Source: Tetrahymena thermophila SB210 (taxonomy: Eukaryota; Ciliophora; Oligohymenophorea; Hymenostomatida; Tetrahymenidae). Taken from it: a stretch of 64,000 nucleotides of DNA. Location of the stretch: assembly GCF_000189635.1 (NCBI RefSeq), contig NW_002476291.1:6907-70906 (forward strand), written 5' to 3'. This document shows, one piece after another, positions 13,126 through 27,100 of the stretch. The notes below the pieces were generated by a model. The model ran no database searches. It saw nothing but the letters and a program-made list of their open reading frames with translations, and was not told the origin of the DNA. The first letter of the stretch is position 1, and each line of letters begins with the position of its first letter. A program made the position numbers and the translations under genes.

Positions 13126-16100
13126 TCAAAAATGTTGGATGAAAGAAAAATGAGCATATCTGTCAAATTAATCTCTTTTGTATAATAAGTAGTGAATGAT
13201 TTTTTCAGTTGAATAAAATACTTTGATAATTTCTTAGCCATTAAATAGATATGTTTAATTTTCACATTACTCAATGAAGTTGTTTCCTCTTTTATGAGAA
13301 AAAATAATAACTTATACATTAAAGACTGAAAGTAAATTGCAAAACCTTTTAAATAAACTATTTTCTGAAATTTAAATCTACTTAGTTTAATAAAGAATTA
13401 ATTTTATGCTTAATTTATCATCTTGGAAAAATGAATTTTCTTATTAAAAAGAATTTTATTTTTTTGAAAATTTTTATTTACTTTCAACAAATTTAATTCC
13501 TACTTATTCAGATATGAGTTAGTTGAGAGCCTATCTCATAAAATAATAAAATGATTAATATCTTTAATTGTAATACTATTTTTGTTATTCTTCATAAAAA
13601 TCATTATCTTGTATTATGTTATTATTTTAGTTTTTATTTTCTTCTTCTATTACATTTATAAATTATAGCGTCAAAGGTTCTAGGCTTTGAAATGGTTTAA
13701 TAGAATTTTTATTAAAGTTGGTTCCATAATTAAATGGCATTGTAATTTATTTTTTATATTCAATATTTTAATCATTTAAAGTAGATTTTATTGGACTATT
13801 CTGAATTATTTTTTACTTGATTTCTTAAAAATTATCATTGGAAGAAAGATGATTTTTTTCACTAGCTGGATTAAGATATTTGTTGTTTTAAAAAAAACAA
13901 AAGTATGAAATTCTTTCAGTTGTATTTAATTGTATATTTTCTTATAAAGTATTCTACCATTCTATAAATTCGAAACTAGAATCAGATTCTAATTAATCAG
14001 AAGATTTTTATTGCATTAAAATATTAGTTGTTTATGTATTTGATCTATTACTAAATATTTAATATTGATTCAAGTAGATTTAATCAAATTTTAACTATTC
14101 ATTTTAAATAAAAATATTTTTTAATTAATTTAAAACTTTTTATTTTTATGATTTAAACTAACTAATCTTTATCAAAGGCATATATTATTCGACATAATTA
14201 ATTTGTAGATCATTTAATGAAATGGATACTCTATCATCTTATTTCATTAAAACTTCATCAAGAAGTTTTTAAAGGAGTAATAATTAGTGCAATGAAAAAT
14301 TTTTATTATCGATTTCATCATTTTTATTATGATTATTTTATTTATCTACAAATAGATTAAATTCATTTAGCTGTGGCTAATTTATTTCAAATGCTATTAC
14401 TATTTGAATATTCTTATTTTTATTAAACCTTTGCTATTGTTCTACGATAGATTTATCTTAAATTTTAAATGAATTAAATATTTATTACAATTTAAAAATG
14501 ATTCTATAAGGCATATTTGACATCAAGCTTCTGCTTTTCTCCAAAAGAAATGTCAGAACATAAGCAGCCTTTTTATATTATTTTCTAAATATTAAATACT
14601 CAGCATAATTAAGTTAAACAATTTCATATAAACTACTGATAGGGATATTTGAAAGTGAGAGTATATTTTTTTGGCTAGTAAACCTGTTTTCCCTTGGACT
14701 AAATTTATTTACTTTAGAATCTTATTTTTAAATTTTTTTATATTAAAATATATTTTTATTTTTTTGAGAATTCTTTTTTGGATTAAAATCAAAATACGAA
14801 TATTCTAAATTCATTTATTAAGATACATTTAAATTATTAAAACTTTAATTATTACTTTAAATCCTAGGAGAAAGCACATAGGTTTTATGAGTTTCTAAAA
14901 TATCAAATGTATTGTATTTCGTAAAACTATTGCTATTGATATTATTATTATTATTTTAGTTTTCGTTTGCAAAATTAATTTATTTTATGTTTAGTTTTTC
15001 ATCGCATGATCTTTGTTTTGTAATGTTTTTTTGCAAATTAGTCCTTTCAATGATACTTTTTTGTAATTACTCGTACTAATTTTTAACAATATTTTTAGAT
15101 TATTAAATTCTTTTTTGAGCCTTTTAGAATTTATTCATGTTATAATAGCATTTAGAAAATATGCATTCGCATACAGCTTTTATATTTTCTTAGCAATGCA
15201 ATATATTTACAAGAGGTATTAATTCTTTAGTTAGCTGCTTAATCTATCCCCAGAAGTTATATAGGGATTTTTGGTTTTAGTCATCATTCAAATCTTATTA
15301 TAATATAATCAAAGTTGTTATATAATTAAGTTTTCTAAAAACCAGATTTGAAATAAGTTCTTATAATTCCTGATATTATTCATCTTCTTTGCTGAGATAA
15401 TCTATTTAAATAGTATTTTTAGCTACAAAGCTATTTCTAAGTCTGTTTTTTTAACTACAATTAATTTCATTGATAATTTGGGACTCTCCCATGCCCATGC
15501 GAGGAATCATTTTTTATTATTTAATTTTACTCTAACTTGTTTAATTATTGTATATGCTTAATTGTTTGATTCTTGAAATACTTGCACATTTCTCTTTACT
15601 TCTATTTCGATAGGTAAAAGAATATTGTTTGATACTTGAATTTGCTATGTTATTTTATATATTTTATTCACTAAAAGAATATGGTTGTAGAATTTTTATG
15701 AAATGAATATTATCTGTTTGATCACAAAATTCTTAAATTTCATACTTAGCACAGATAATTGAAGATTCAAAATGCTCTAAAGATTAAAAGTAATGCTTCT
15801 AGTTTAATAAAATGCATCCAATATTATTATGCGCTATTCCTACAGCATAATAATTTTTAAATTTTTTAAAAAAGGAAACTTTTTTATTGAGATCAACTAA
15901 TGTTTTTCCTTCATTTTCAATAAAAAAATGCTCACTCAAATATTAGAGCTACTAAAATAATTCATAGAAACTGTTATAAAGCATTTTGGTTTCTTTTGAG
16001 AGAAATAAATCATCCGCATTCAATTAAAATTCAACAATAATTTCATTTATATCACATTATTTTTTAAGCAAATCAATTTTTTACAATATCTAAGTCAATT

Positions 16101-18109
16101 TATTTATAGGATTATAAACCTAATTTTTGACTAGAAGTAAATACTAATATATTGCGCAAACTAATAATAAACCATTTAATGAAATAAATATTGAAGCTAC
16201 AATTAATAGTATAGTAGAGAGTTTAATCAGTTAGTTAGTTTCTGCTCTTAAATCCTCATCTGAAATCATGTTAATTTATAAATAAACATATTCGAGTTAT
16301 TAACCTTTATTTCCTAAGTAGCGAGTTATATATTTTGGGATATCATCAAAACCAATGATGGGATTAATAATTACTTTGTAAACTGACTAATTTCTCTAAT
16401 AATCAAAAATCATTTAATATTAGCTCTAATTCACCATTTATTGTAAATTTGTTTTTGTGTCGTTTGAAGTATCAAAAATCCATTTATTATAGTTATTATT
16501 TATTAAATTTTTAAAATAGTTAGATTACTATTAATCTTCCAAAAATTAAAGCTCAACGTTATAAAAATTATCTATTTTTGTAATTGAAGAAAAATCATAT
16601 ACTTTCTTAGAATTAAAAACTATTTAAAATGTCCTTGGATCAATTACATAATACTACTTTGACGACTCAATGACAGTTTAGAAGTAAGTTGATAAATTAG
16701 AAATCATAGCATCCAAGCACTAGATATGATGTATTTCTACTTTCCTAGTATTTGGATTTAAATAAAATAATTTCTAGCATCCAAATTATGATAAATAAGG
16801 AGTTTCATTTCCAAGTGATAAATTTGGGGAATTCATATAAAATGAAGTTTAATTAAGATTATTTTAATACCACAATCTCTTTCTGGGATCATATTCATGT
16901 TTCGCATTTATATTTTTTTTATCAACTACTTAAGAAAATGATGTATTTGAGAATGTAGAAAAAAGAAACCCCTCATTATCTGATGCATAAAAAATTGTCT
17001 TAAACGGTATACCCTGAAATTAATTATTATTAAGAAACACTCTGCTTTGATATCCAATAGATCTTATTATGGGACTTATTTACGTATAATTTTAAATTAC
17101 TGTTTTTCTTAGATTGTCTAAGTTATTGATGTAAACTTCATCTGGTAAATACCTATTTTATTAAATTAAAGTATTTTTAATTAGATCAACAATAGATTTA
17201 TAATTCTTCAAATTTATAAGTTATAAGGGGGGTTATAAATAATTCTAGTTTTTTAAAATTTTCTATTTTAAATAAAGATATTTTGAAAAAATTTTCTAAA
17301 ACAAAAATTGAATTAACTAACACCTCTTCTAACATTAATTTAAAAGTCTTTAAAAGAAAGAAAGATTGAATATTAACTATTTGTCAAATAAAAACCATAA
17401 ATTTTGATTTCGTCACTTTAATTAATTAATTATGATTCTAAGTTTTTCTCAATTTTTAGTAAAAAAGATCTCCAATTATTTATTGCTATTAATTAGCACA
17501 AATAATTGTATTTAGATAAATAAAGTATTTTGATTCTTTTTTCTCTCGAACAATTTTTTGGGAGAAAGTAATAAAAATGAATTTAGTTTATTTTAAAAAA
17601 TGATAATCTAAATGTCATGAAAACTTTAAATATATTTTGCAAAATAATGCTTGTTTAGTCAAAAAAATGATAAAATTTATTTAATAATTCTTCTTTTATA
17701 AATTATTCTTAATTATAATCTTAATAATTTACCAACCATCTACTAAGAAGGTGTTTTTTAATACTAACCTTGTAAGATATTCATCCTCAAGATTAACAAA
17801 TGCAAGAATATTATTATAAAAAGATTTATGATGCCTTGGATTATATTTTACTTATCCTTGAATTACTTTATCTACAAATGAGTTAATAATATTTAAGAAA
17901 TAAGGGAATTTGTAAATTTCTTTGCTCAAGCGATATGAAATGTATTGAGTGTGAGAAGAGCTGAATTTAATTTTATCATTGAATAAATTATCAGAGTATT
18001 CCTATATATAAATATTATTGTAATAAAGGGCTATCAACAAACTAGCTATCGAGCTTAAAAAAGCTAGAGTTATAGGAACTATTATTAAGACAAACAATTT
18101 AATACGCAT
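13126..18109 (-). CDS. dCache-TPR-vWA-like receptor, copy 3 (divergent)
   Basis: Exons 17733-18109 and 13126-17152 with a phase-2 intron (17153-17732); 1468 codons (1467 residues). I translated it through and met no internal TGA. It is the most diverged of the three but keeps the first-exon length, intron position, two membrane helices, dCache motif YDPRKRLWY, TPR-like NNYYA-type helix (here KNYYAVGIAHNNIG) and C-terminal core. The vWA-like region shows strand IQIVIAFEINQP where MIDAS proteins have DxSxS, helix plus DDRVSISLND, then SIKLILYQ and VQVIIFS strands. Loss of the metal site is shared by all three copies, so it predates their split. Gln- and Asn-rich low-complexity stretches separate the vWA-like blocks. 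Confidence 0.88.
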
Positions 18110-19640
18110 AATAATCTAATTACCTATTTTCTTATTAATTATTTCAATTTATTTTTTTAATATTTGTAATTCAGAATATCAAATTTCACTTTAAATTTCT
18201 TTGCTCAAAATTAATATTTAAGATCTATTAAGTATGAATTTGAATATATCTTTAAAATATCGCAAAAGCATATTCAAATAAATAAAAATTGTTGTTCTGT
18301 AAGCTTTCAAAAAACTTACTACTTCACTTTAAAAACAAAGAATTATTTATATAAACATATTTGTTAAGCATATCAATCTAATTTCCTACTCGTGAGTTTT
18401 TAATGCTGAATCTAAATTATTATATACTAAGTTAATATTATCTAATTCATTCATCCTAATTAAAGCTTGTTTACTATATTTTTTATTGGATTTGACAAGA
18501 TTAGATTTTTATTAATATTTGTTTTCAGGTTACATCAATATTAATTAGTAAATTATTATTTTTTATTAACTCATCAGAAATCTTAGGAATATATAAATAT
18601 CTATTTGAACATACATTTATTAAGAATATTCAATTGAAAAATATTCATTTCAATTAACAAAAGTGACTAGTAATAAATCTTAATTATATGATACATTTTT
18701 TAATCTTTTAAGGCATAGATTTAATTTTTTTTAAGATGATTTTTTTTATAATATAAAAAATACAAATTAAGCTCATTTTAAGCTTACTAAAATTATCATT
18801 GCTTTTTTAAATGTTAAAATTTTTAAAGATATTATTTAATTGTTTTTTATATGTATATTAACTTAAATGAGAAATAGGATTTTAAAAATGAGCAATTTCT
18901 TAAAATCAATTTAATTGAATCTTGTAATAATATAATGATAGCAATAATTAAATCAAAATATTTATTTATTTTTTTAAATAAATGAGTTAGTTTTTTATAT
19001 TATTTGTAATATTAAAAATTTGTACTTTAATTTTAATAATATTTTTGAATTATTTAAAATAATTTAAGAAAATATTTTTATTTTTTTAATTACAAAAATA
19101 ATTTTTACAGTCATTTTAAGTATTTATATTTTATATACGAAATGAAATTTGTTTAATCAACTCAGATTGAATTTATAGATATTAAAGAATTTAATTTTTA
19201 ATATCATTGTTCTATTTATCTATTTATTTTATCTTTAAATTATTTCAATATCGCTTTCTATATTAAAATCTCTTAAGAAGAAAATTTAAAGAATTTTCAA
19301 ATTTAATAAAAATTAATTGTCCATATTTTGTATCAATTGATAATATATTAAATCAAATTTATAAATACTTTTATATGCATTTTAAAATTAATATTTATAT
19401 GATTTTAATCAGTTTTAGCTATTTTGTTATATTATAAATTTATATATTCGAATTAAACCTAATTTTCATATTTGTAGTATTGTTAATATTAGCACAAATT
19501 TCCTAAACAAAAAATGATTAATTAAAATTAAATGAAATACTATAGTTTGAATATTAAAAGAGTAAAATTGATCTTTAAACGAGAAAAGAGCTTGAAACAT
19601 ATCATAATAACCAATTAAATCATAAATTTAATATAAATAA
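18110..19640. other. AT-rich 5' flank of receptor copy 3
   Basis: No gene is seen. Parts of 18180-18700 are weakly alignable with the 5' flanks of copies 1 and 2, including a possible decayed start-like piece near 18340-18400 (ttaagcatatcaatctaattt resembles the copy 1 start region). A degraded 5951-type repeat lies near 19060-19180. The remainder is simple A/T sequence. Confidence 0.5.
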
Positions 19641-21600
19641 TAAAGATGAGTTTTGGGAATAAGTGAAATATATGTTAATCAATAAATATATTCACATTAA
19701 GAGAAAGAGTAGATGCTTAGAAGTATACGAGAGTAGCTTGAAGCAATAAACTCCTCAATCTATATAAATTAGATGGAAGGCAGAAGAAGCAAAATATTTT
19801 ATAATAATAACTATAAAATTTAAATATTAATTTAATTAACTTATTAGAAAAGGAATTATTTGAAATAGTTTTTGAATTTATTTAATTATAATAACTGTAA
19901 TCTTCTTTAACTATGAATTAAAACTCATAATCAAATAATATACTTATTTTACATTATTTGAAAACACTTCTTACATATTTCATGAATAAAGTATTTTTAA
20001 TGATTAAAAATTTACTAAATAGAACTTTAAAAAAACTAAAACAAAGATTTTTTTTTGAGAAAATATATAAAAATTATGAAGAAATCTAAGGTATTCTTAT
20101 TTTATTTATTTAATATATAGTATGATAAAATAATATTTTTATAAATATTTTCAATTTTAAAGTTTAGTAAATATTTTTTCTAATTTTAATAGAAATTTTA
20201 TATTTTTTTAATATCCTTTTTTATCAAAAACAATATCAAATTGTAAATCAAAATAAATTAATTAAAATACAATAATCTCTATATTTTTTATCACAAATTA
20301 TAAGATTGTTACTCATGTGATTTTAATTAATATTAGCTATTATTTACTTAAGTGATAAATTCGACATAAATCTAATGTCTATATTTGTAATATTGTTAAT
20401 CAACAGATATATTCATATTAAAAGAAAGGGTAAATGCTTAGAATGGTACAAGAGTTAGCTTGAAGTAGGAGTTTCTCAATCAATCAATCTATATAAATTA
20501 GATAGAAAGCAATAGAAGCTAAATTTTTTATCATGATTGCTATCAAATTTAAATATTAATTTGGTTAATTTATTAGAAAAGGAATAATTATAAATAATTT
20601 TGAATTTATTTAGTTATGTAAACTGTAAACTACTTTAACTATTAATTATTTATTACTTATAATCAAATAGTATACTTATTATTCATTGTTTGAAAACATT
20701 TCTAATATTTTTAAGTAAAAAAATATTTTTAATATTTACTAAATATAACTTTTAAAAAAAACTAAAATAAGGATCTTATTGTATGATAAAATAATATTTT
20801 TGTCTGTATTTTCAATTTTAAAGTTTAGTAAATATTTTTTCTAATTTTCATAGAAATTTTATATTTTTTTTATATCCTTTTTATCAAAAAAGATTTCAAA
20901 TTATAAATCAAAATAAATTTATCACAAATTATAAGATTATTACTTATGTGATTTTAATCAATATTAGCTATTATTTTCTAAAGTGATAAAGTCGATATAA
21001 ATTTAATGTCCGTATTTGTAATATAGTTAATCAACAAATATATTCATATTAAAAGAAAGGGTAGATGTTTAGAATGGTTCAAGAGTTAGCTTCTAGCAAG
21101 TAATTTCTCCCTCTATCTATATAAATTAGATTGAAGACAATAAAAGCTAACATGATAATTAGTATCAAATTTAAATATTAATTTAGTTAATTTATCAGAA
21201 AAGGAATAATTAGAAATAATTTTCAATTTATTTAGCTATGTAAACTGTAAACTACTTTAACTATGAATTATTTATTACTTATAATCAAATATTTGAAAAC
21301 ATTTCTAATATATTTAAGTAAAAAAAATATTTTTAAACTTTAAGAATTTACTAAATAGAACTTTTAAAAAAAACTAAAATAAGGATCTTATTGTATGAGA
21401 AAATAATATTTTTGTCAATATTTTGAATTTTAAAGTTTCGTTAATACTTTTTCTAATTTTCATAGAAATTTGGTATATTTTTAATATCCTTTTTTATCAA
21501 AAAATATTTCATTTTGTAAGTAAACATAAATTAATTAAAATAGAATAATCTCTTTATTTTTTATCACAATTTATAAAATTGTTACTCATGAATTTAATAA
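19640..21600. repeat. Three tandem repeats of about 0.6-0.7 kb upstream of the galactosidase
   Basis: Units begin at about 19640, 20375 and 21008. Each opens with gttaatcaa.a.atattca.atta, followed by a GC-richer core (aagggtaaatgcttagaatgg in unit 2), then ctatataaattaga, aaatttaaatattaattt and tttactaaat..aactttta, in the same order. In unit 2 the core is open in the ciliate code for roughly 35 codons (..KCLEWYKSQLEVG..), but units 1 and 3 do not keep that frame convincingly. It may be a decayed exon or an untranslated element amplified in tandem. Confidence 0.65.
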
Positions 21601-21721
21601 ATATACTTAAGGAAGTGTTTAAAATATATTGAGTTAATGATTTAAATAAAATCCACTCAACATCATACAGTTATTATAATAATTAATAACAAATAAATAT
21701 ATATAAATCAAAGAAGTGCAA

Positions 21722-23311
21722 ATGAGATAGACATTGTAAGTCTTTTTAGTTTTATTTTCAACTTTTGCAATTATTAATTGTCTTAATAATGGCCTCGCTT
21801 TAACACCTGCTATGGGTTGGAATTCATGGAACCACTTTCATTGTGATATTAATGAAGACTTGATCAAATAGACAGCAGATGCTATTGTTAGCTCAGGATT
21901 AGCTGATGCAGGATATAAATATGTCAATCTTGATGATTGCTGGCAAATTTCAAGAGATTCTGAAGGATACATTCAAGAAGATAAAGCTAAAGTAAATTAA
22001 TAAACCTATTTTTATAATTGTCAAATGAACTTTTTTTCTTTTTATTCAATTCTTTTGAGTTTGTTCGACATATTTAAATTACTAAATAATCTTATTAATT
22101 ATTCATCATAATATTTTGTAGTTCCCTTCAGGAATAAAGGCATTGGCTGATTATGTTCATAGCAAAGGCTTGAAATTCGGTCTTTATAGTGATGCTGGTG
22201 ACTTCACTTGTGAACACAGACCTGGCTCTCTTGGCTACGAAGTGAAAGATGCTGAGAGATATGCAGAATGGGGAGTTGACTACTTGAAGTACGATAATTG
22301 CTACAATAATAATATTCCTCCTCAAGTCAGATATCCTCCTATGAGAGATGCCCTTAATTCTACTGGTCATCCTATTTATTTCTCTATGTGTGAATGGGGA
22401 GAATAAGATCCCGCAACTTGGGCCCCTGAAGTTGGAAATTCATGGAGAACAACTGGAGATATCTCAGATAACTATGATTCCTTCCTAAGCATTCTTGAAT
22501 AACAAGTAATATACTAACCTTGTATTTAGATTACACAAAATTCTTAATGTTTGCCTACTATTTATTTACTTAATTAGCAAATAAAGTAATGAATAAAATA
22601 GTAATAAATTAATCTAAATAGAAAAATAAAGATTTCTTTAATTAAATTAACTTTTTGAAAATAATTGCCATCAAAAAGTGTAAATATGTTGTCATCAAAT
22701 TTAATAAAAGAAAATATCTTACATTTATACAAAATATAATCAAATTGAAAGCATTTACTTTCTATCAAATTTGGTGATAATTAATTCGTGCTTATTTGTT
22801 TTTTATTTTACTAAAGGTTGGTTTAGAGAAGTATGCCCATCGCGGTGCTTGGAATGATCCAGATATGCTTGAAGTTGGTAATGGAGGTATGACTACTTAA
22901 GAATATGAAGCTCATTTTGCTCTTTGGGCTTTATTAAAAGCTCCTCTTTTGATTGGATGTGATGTAAATAACATGTCCCCTGATACCTTTAGAATTCTTT
23001 CTAATTAAGAAATAATCGCAATTAACTAAGATCCTCTAGGAATTTAAGGAAGAAGAGTTTTGAAGACAGATTAATATTAACTCTGGATTGGCACAATAGT
23101 AGATGGTATAGCAGTTATCCTCTTCAACACTTCTTCCTAAGATAGTGACTTATCCTTTACCTTCGAGCAAATTGGTATTACAGGATAAGCTATCATCAGA
23201 GATTTATACAAGCACTAAGACTTAGGAAAGTTTTCAAATTCTTTCTCAACAAATGTACCCACTCATGGAGTTGCTGTACTTAAAGTTGTCCCTCTTTCAT
23301 TTGCTTATTGA
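21722..23311 (+). CDS. Alpha-galactosidase, glycoside hydrolase family 27
   Basis: Three exons, 21722-21991, 22122-22505 and 22817-23311 (270, 384 and 495 nt, all phase 0), give 382 residues ending at TGA; introns are 130 and 311 nt. Residues 1 to about 22 form a signal peptide, so the enzyme is secreted or lysosomal and should hydrolyse terminal alpha-linked galactose. The mature part opens with [12 protein letters not shown] (residues 28-39), a GH27 hallmark. NLDDCWQ follows; YLKYDNC carries the nucleophile D148, and SWRTTGDI the acid/base D203 by homology to family members. [16 protein letters not shown] and KAPLLIGCD are also family landmarks. The C-terminal beta domain follows to the end. 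Length is normal for the family. It is the least AT-rich gene here and has no relative in the window. Confidence 0.97.
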
Positions 23312-24151
23312 TATAATTATTCAATAATATATATATACATATTTTATATTAATCATAAAGAGAAAAATTACGATTATAAATAAACCACAAAATTAATTGT
23401 TGTCAATTATCTAATTAAAGAATAAGTTTTCATCAGTATTTTCAGGCTTATATTTTCATCATACATAAATAATGTAAATTTTAAAATAAAATAAAAGTTC
23501 TAAAAAATAGATTTTATAAATTAAACATGTTTAAATATTACTAATAATACATTAAATTTAAATATTACTTATAGTACATTAAATTTAAAATATAAATAAA
23601 AGAGTTTTGCAATATTAAAAATAATAATTACTATTTATTATTGATGGTTTAAATTAGAGCTAAGCATAATTAAATTAAAAATTATGTATAAATATTAAAT
23701 TAATTGACTGATATATTGTGACATATTAATAAAAATAGTGTGTCATCAAAATATTTTTAATTTGTGTAAATTTGTCAAAAAAAGTAGGGAGGAAGTGTAT
23801 GATGTGGTGAATTTGGGTCCGAGATATAACAAATTAGGGTATATATAAATAAAAAATATAGTTAAGATTTTTAGATCTTTAATTAATAGAATTGTATCAA
23901 CATATGAATCCCATCTTTGATTCTTGCTATCTTTATGTGAAAAAATTTTGAACAATATTCAATAATTAATTAATTATTGCGACACAAATTGTGACATATT
24001 TCTCTTCCTAAAAGCAAATTTTTTAATTTGTATTTGATAATTATTAAGATTTATTTCTTTTTTTTTTCTAAATTAATTTGAAATAAAATTTAAATAATTT
24101 ATGAATATTCTTATAATTAATTAAATATCCATAAATTAGTATTCAATATTT
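23312..24151. other. Intergenic, galactosidase to LRR gene
   Basis: No gene is supported. A GC-richer stretch at about 23780-23850 has no frame conserved elsewhere in the window. The sequence attgtgacatatt occurs twice in direct orientation (about 23715 and 23990). The rest is A/T-rich. Confidence 0.5.
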
Positions 24152-27100
24152 ATGTAAATAAAATACACTATTTAAGAGAAAAGATATTTTTACAATCTAA
24201 AAAAAGTAAATATTTACTTTTTTACTATTAAGTTATTTTAATTAATAAAATAAGTTATTAGAATCTCCACTTTAATTGTTTTAGATTCTCCATGTTGATC
24301 TGAAAAATTGGTATATTATTATTATAAAAAGGGTTTTAAAATTATACTTATAAAATTATAAATCATTTAATAATTTTATTTTTAATTTAAATCGTATAAA
24401 ATCCTATTAAAAAAAGATGTTTATATACATTTTATAGGGATTGAGTCACCCATCATTGGGTTTATCCTATCGTATTATATTTAATTTTCATATGATTCAA
24501 AATATTATTTTTCTTATTAAAATTATCATATTATTTTTTTCACTTTTATAAACACACATATTTTTTAATTATTTTAACTAAATTTTTTTTATATTTTATA
24601 TTTTTCTTTGATTTTTACTTCTAACAAACTAATTATCTATAAGTTTTCTTCAATATTTATAAAGGTCTAATTAAATTGATTAATTTGGTGCATTAAGCTT
24701 AGGTGCTGGGTTAGGATATTGTACTAATCTCTCAAATTTGACACTTAATCTTTCGTAAAAACAATTTATTTGTTTTGAATTGTGAAATTTATTTTAGAAT
24801 ATAAATATGAATTTATAGCAATATAAATAATTATTTTAATTTATTTATTTATTAGGTTTTTAATTTGATTAATTTTTTTTTATTAACTTGTGTTAGTTAG
24901 TTTGTTTGTTTGTTGTTTTTTTTTGCTTTTGTTAAAATTACTCATTTCTTTATTTTCAACTTTTACTTTTTTTATCAATTAATTAATTCATTTTATATTT
25001 TTCTTCATTTTTTCCTTTTAACTAACTAATTAAATATATTTTTTCTTTAATATTTAAAAAGTTAAAATTAAATTGGTGCAATTGGTGCTTCAGGCTTAGG
25101 TTTAGGTTTAGGAAATTGTTATAATCTCTCAATTTTGACACTTTATCTAAAGTAAAAATAGTTTAATTGTTTTGGATTTTGATATTTTTGAATATAAATT
25201 TGAATTTAAAATAATATAAATAACACTTTTAATTTACTTACTTACTTATTATCTTTTTATTTGATATATTTTTCTTTTTTTTGTTAATTTAACTCATATT
25301 TTCATTTTCAACTTTCGCTTTTATTATTATTATTTTATTTATTTCATATTACTTCACATTTTTTCTACATTTCTTCCTTCTAACTAACAAATTAACTAAT
25401 ATTTTTTTCTTCAATACTTAAAAAGTGGAAATTAAATTGGTGATGAAGGTATATCAGGTTTAGGTTTTGGTTTAAGAAATTGCATTAATCTCTCAAATTT
25501 GACACTTTATCTATGGTAAAAACAGTTTATTTGTTTGGTTTGTGATATTTTTGAGTATAAAAATGAATTAAAAGAATTTAATTAACACTTTTAATTTATT
25601 TTTTTATTACTTAATTTTTTCTATTTATTTAATTTTGTGTTTGTTTGTTAATTTAGCTTATTATTTCATTTTCAGCTTTTACTTTTATTATTAATTTATT
25701 AATTCATTTCATATTAATTAATATTTTGTCTTCATTTTTTTCTTCTAACTAAGTATCTTATTAATTATATATTTTTTCTTCAATATTTAAAAAGTGATAA
25801 TAAAATTGCTGACGCAGGAGCATCAAATTTAGGTTCCGTCTTAGAAAATTGCACTAATCTCTCAAATTTGGCACTTTATCTAAGGTAAAAACAGTTTATT
25901 TGTTTTGGATTGTGATATTTTTCAATATAAATATTAATTTAAAACACAAAAACAAACTAATTTTTTAATTAATTTATTAGTAGCTTTTTATTTGATAGTG
26001 ATATTTTTGTATTCTCCTTGTGTTATTTCTTTCTTTCTTTCTTTCTTTGTTTTTTTGTTAATTTAACTCATTCTTTTATTTAGATTTTTTCTTTTATTAT
26101 CAATTAATAGTTCATTTCTTATTAATTAATATTTTTCTGCATATTTTCCTTCTAAATAACTAATAACTAAATATTTTTTCTCAATATTTAAAAAGATAGA
26201 ATAATATATATAGTACTGGCGCATAAGGCTTAGGTTTTGGTTTAGGAAAGTGCACTAATATCTCAAATTTTACACTTAATCTAAGGTAAAAATAATTTAT
26301 TTGTTTTGCATTGTGATATTTTTGAATATAAAAATGAATTTAAAACATAATAACTAAATAACTCTTTTAATTAATTTACTGAATAACTTTTTATATATTT
26401 ATTTTTCTTTTTTTTTTTATTCTGTTTGAGTTTTTATTTATTTATTTATTTCTTTTTTTGTTAATTTATCCATATTTAAATTTTTCAACTTTTGATTTTA
26501 TTACCAACTAATTCATTTTTTATTATTTCAAATTTTTTTTTCATTTTTTCCTTCTAACTAATAAATTAACTATATGTTATTTCTTCAATATTTAAAAAGT
26601 AAGAATTATATTGGTAATGGAGGTGCATTTGGCTTAAGTTCTGGTTTAGGAAAGTGCACTAATCTTTCAAATTTGACACTTGATCTAGGGTAAAAACAGT
26701 TTATTTGTTTTAGATAGTATAATTTTTAAATACAAAAATGAATTTAAAACAATTTAAATAACTCTTTTAATTTATTTATTAATTTTTATTAAATTATTTT
26801 TCTTTATTTTTTATTCTTCTTGTGTTTATTTAGTTATTTTGTTAATTTAATTCATTTTTTCATTTTCAAATTTTGCTTTTATTTTTAATTAATTAATTCA
26901 TTCTTATTATTTCATCTTTTTTCTTAACTTTTTTCTCTTAACTAATTAACAAATTAATTATACATTTTTTTTTCAATATTTAAAAAGCCAAAATAAAATT
27001 GATGAAGTAGGCGCATAACGCTTATATTTTTGTTTAGTAAATAGCACTAATCTCTCAAATTTGGCACTTGATTTAGGGTAAAAACTGTTTATTTGTTTTG

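Noticed and set aside
22128-22370. Minus-strand 80-codon frame opposite the galactosidase
   Set aside because: It is the shadow of GH27 exon 2, whose plus-strand frame carries catalytic motifs.
23746-23955. Minus-strand 69-codon frame between galactosidase and LRR gene
   Set aside because: No motif, no splice context, and no conserved relative in the window.
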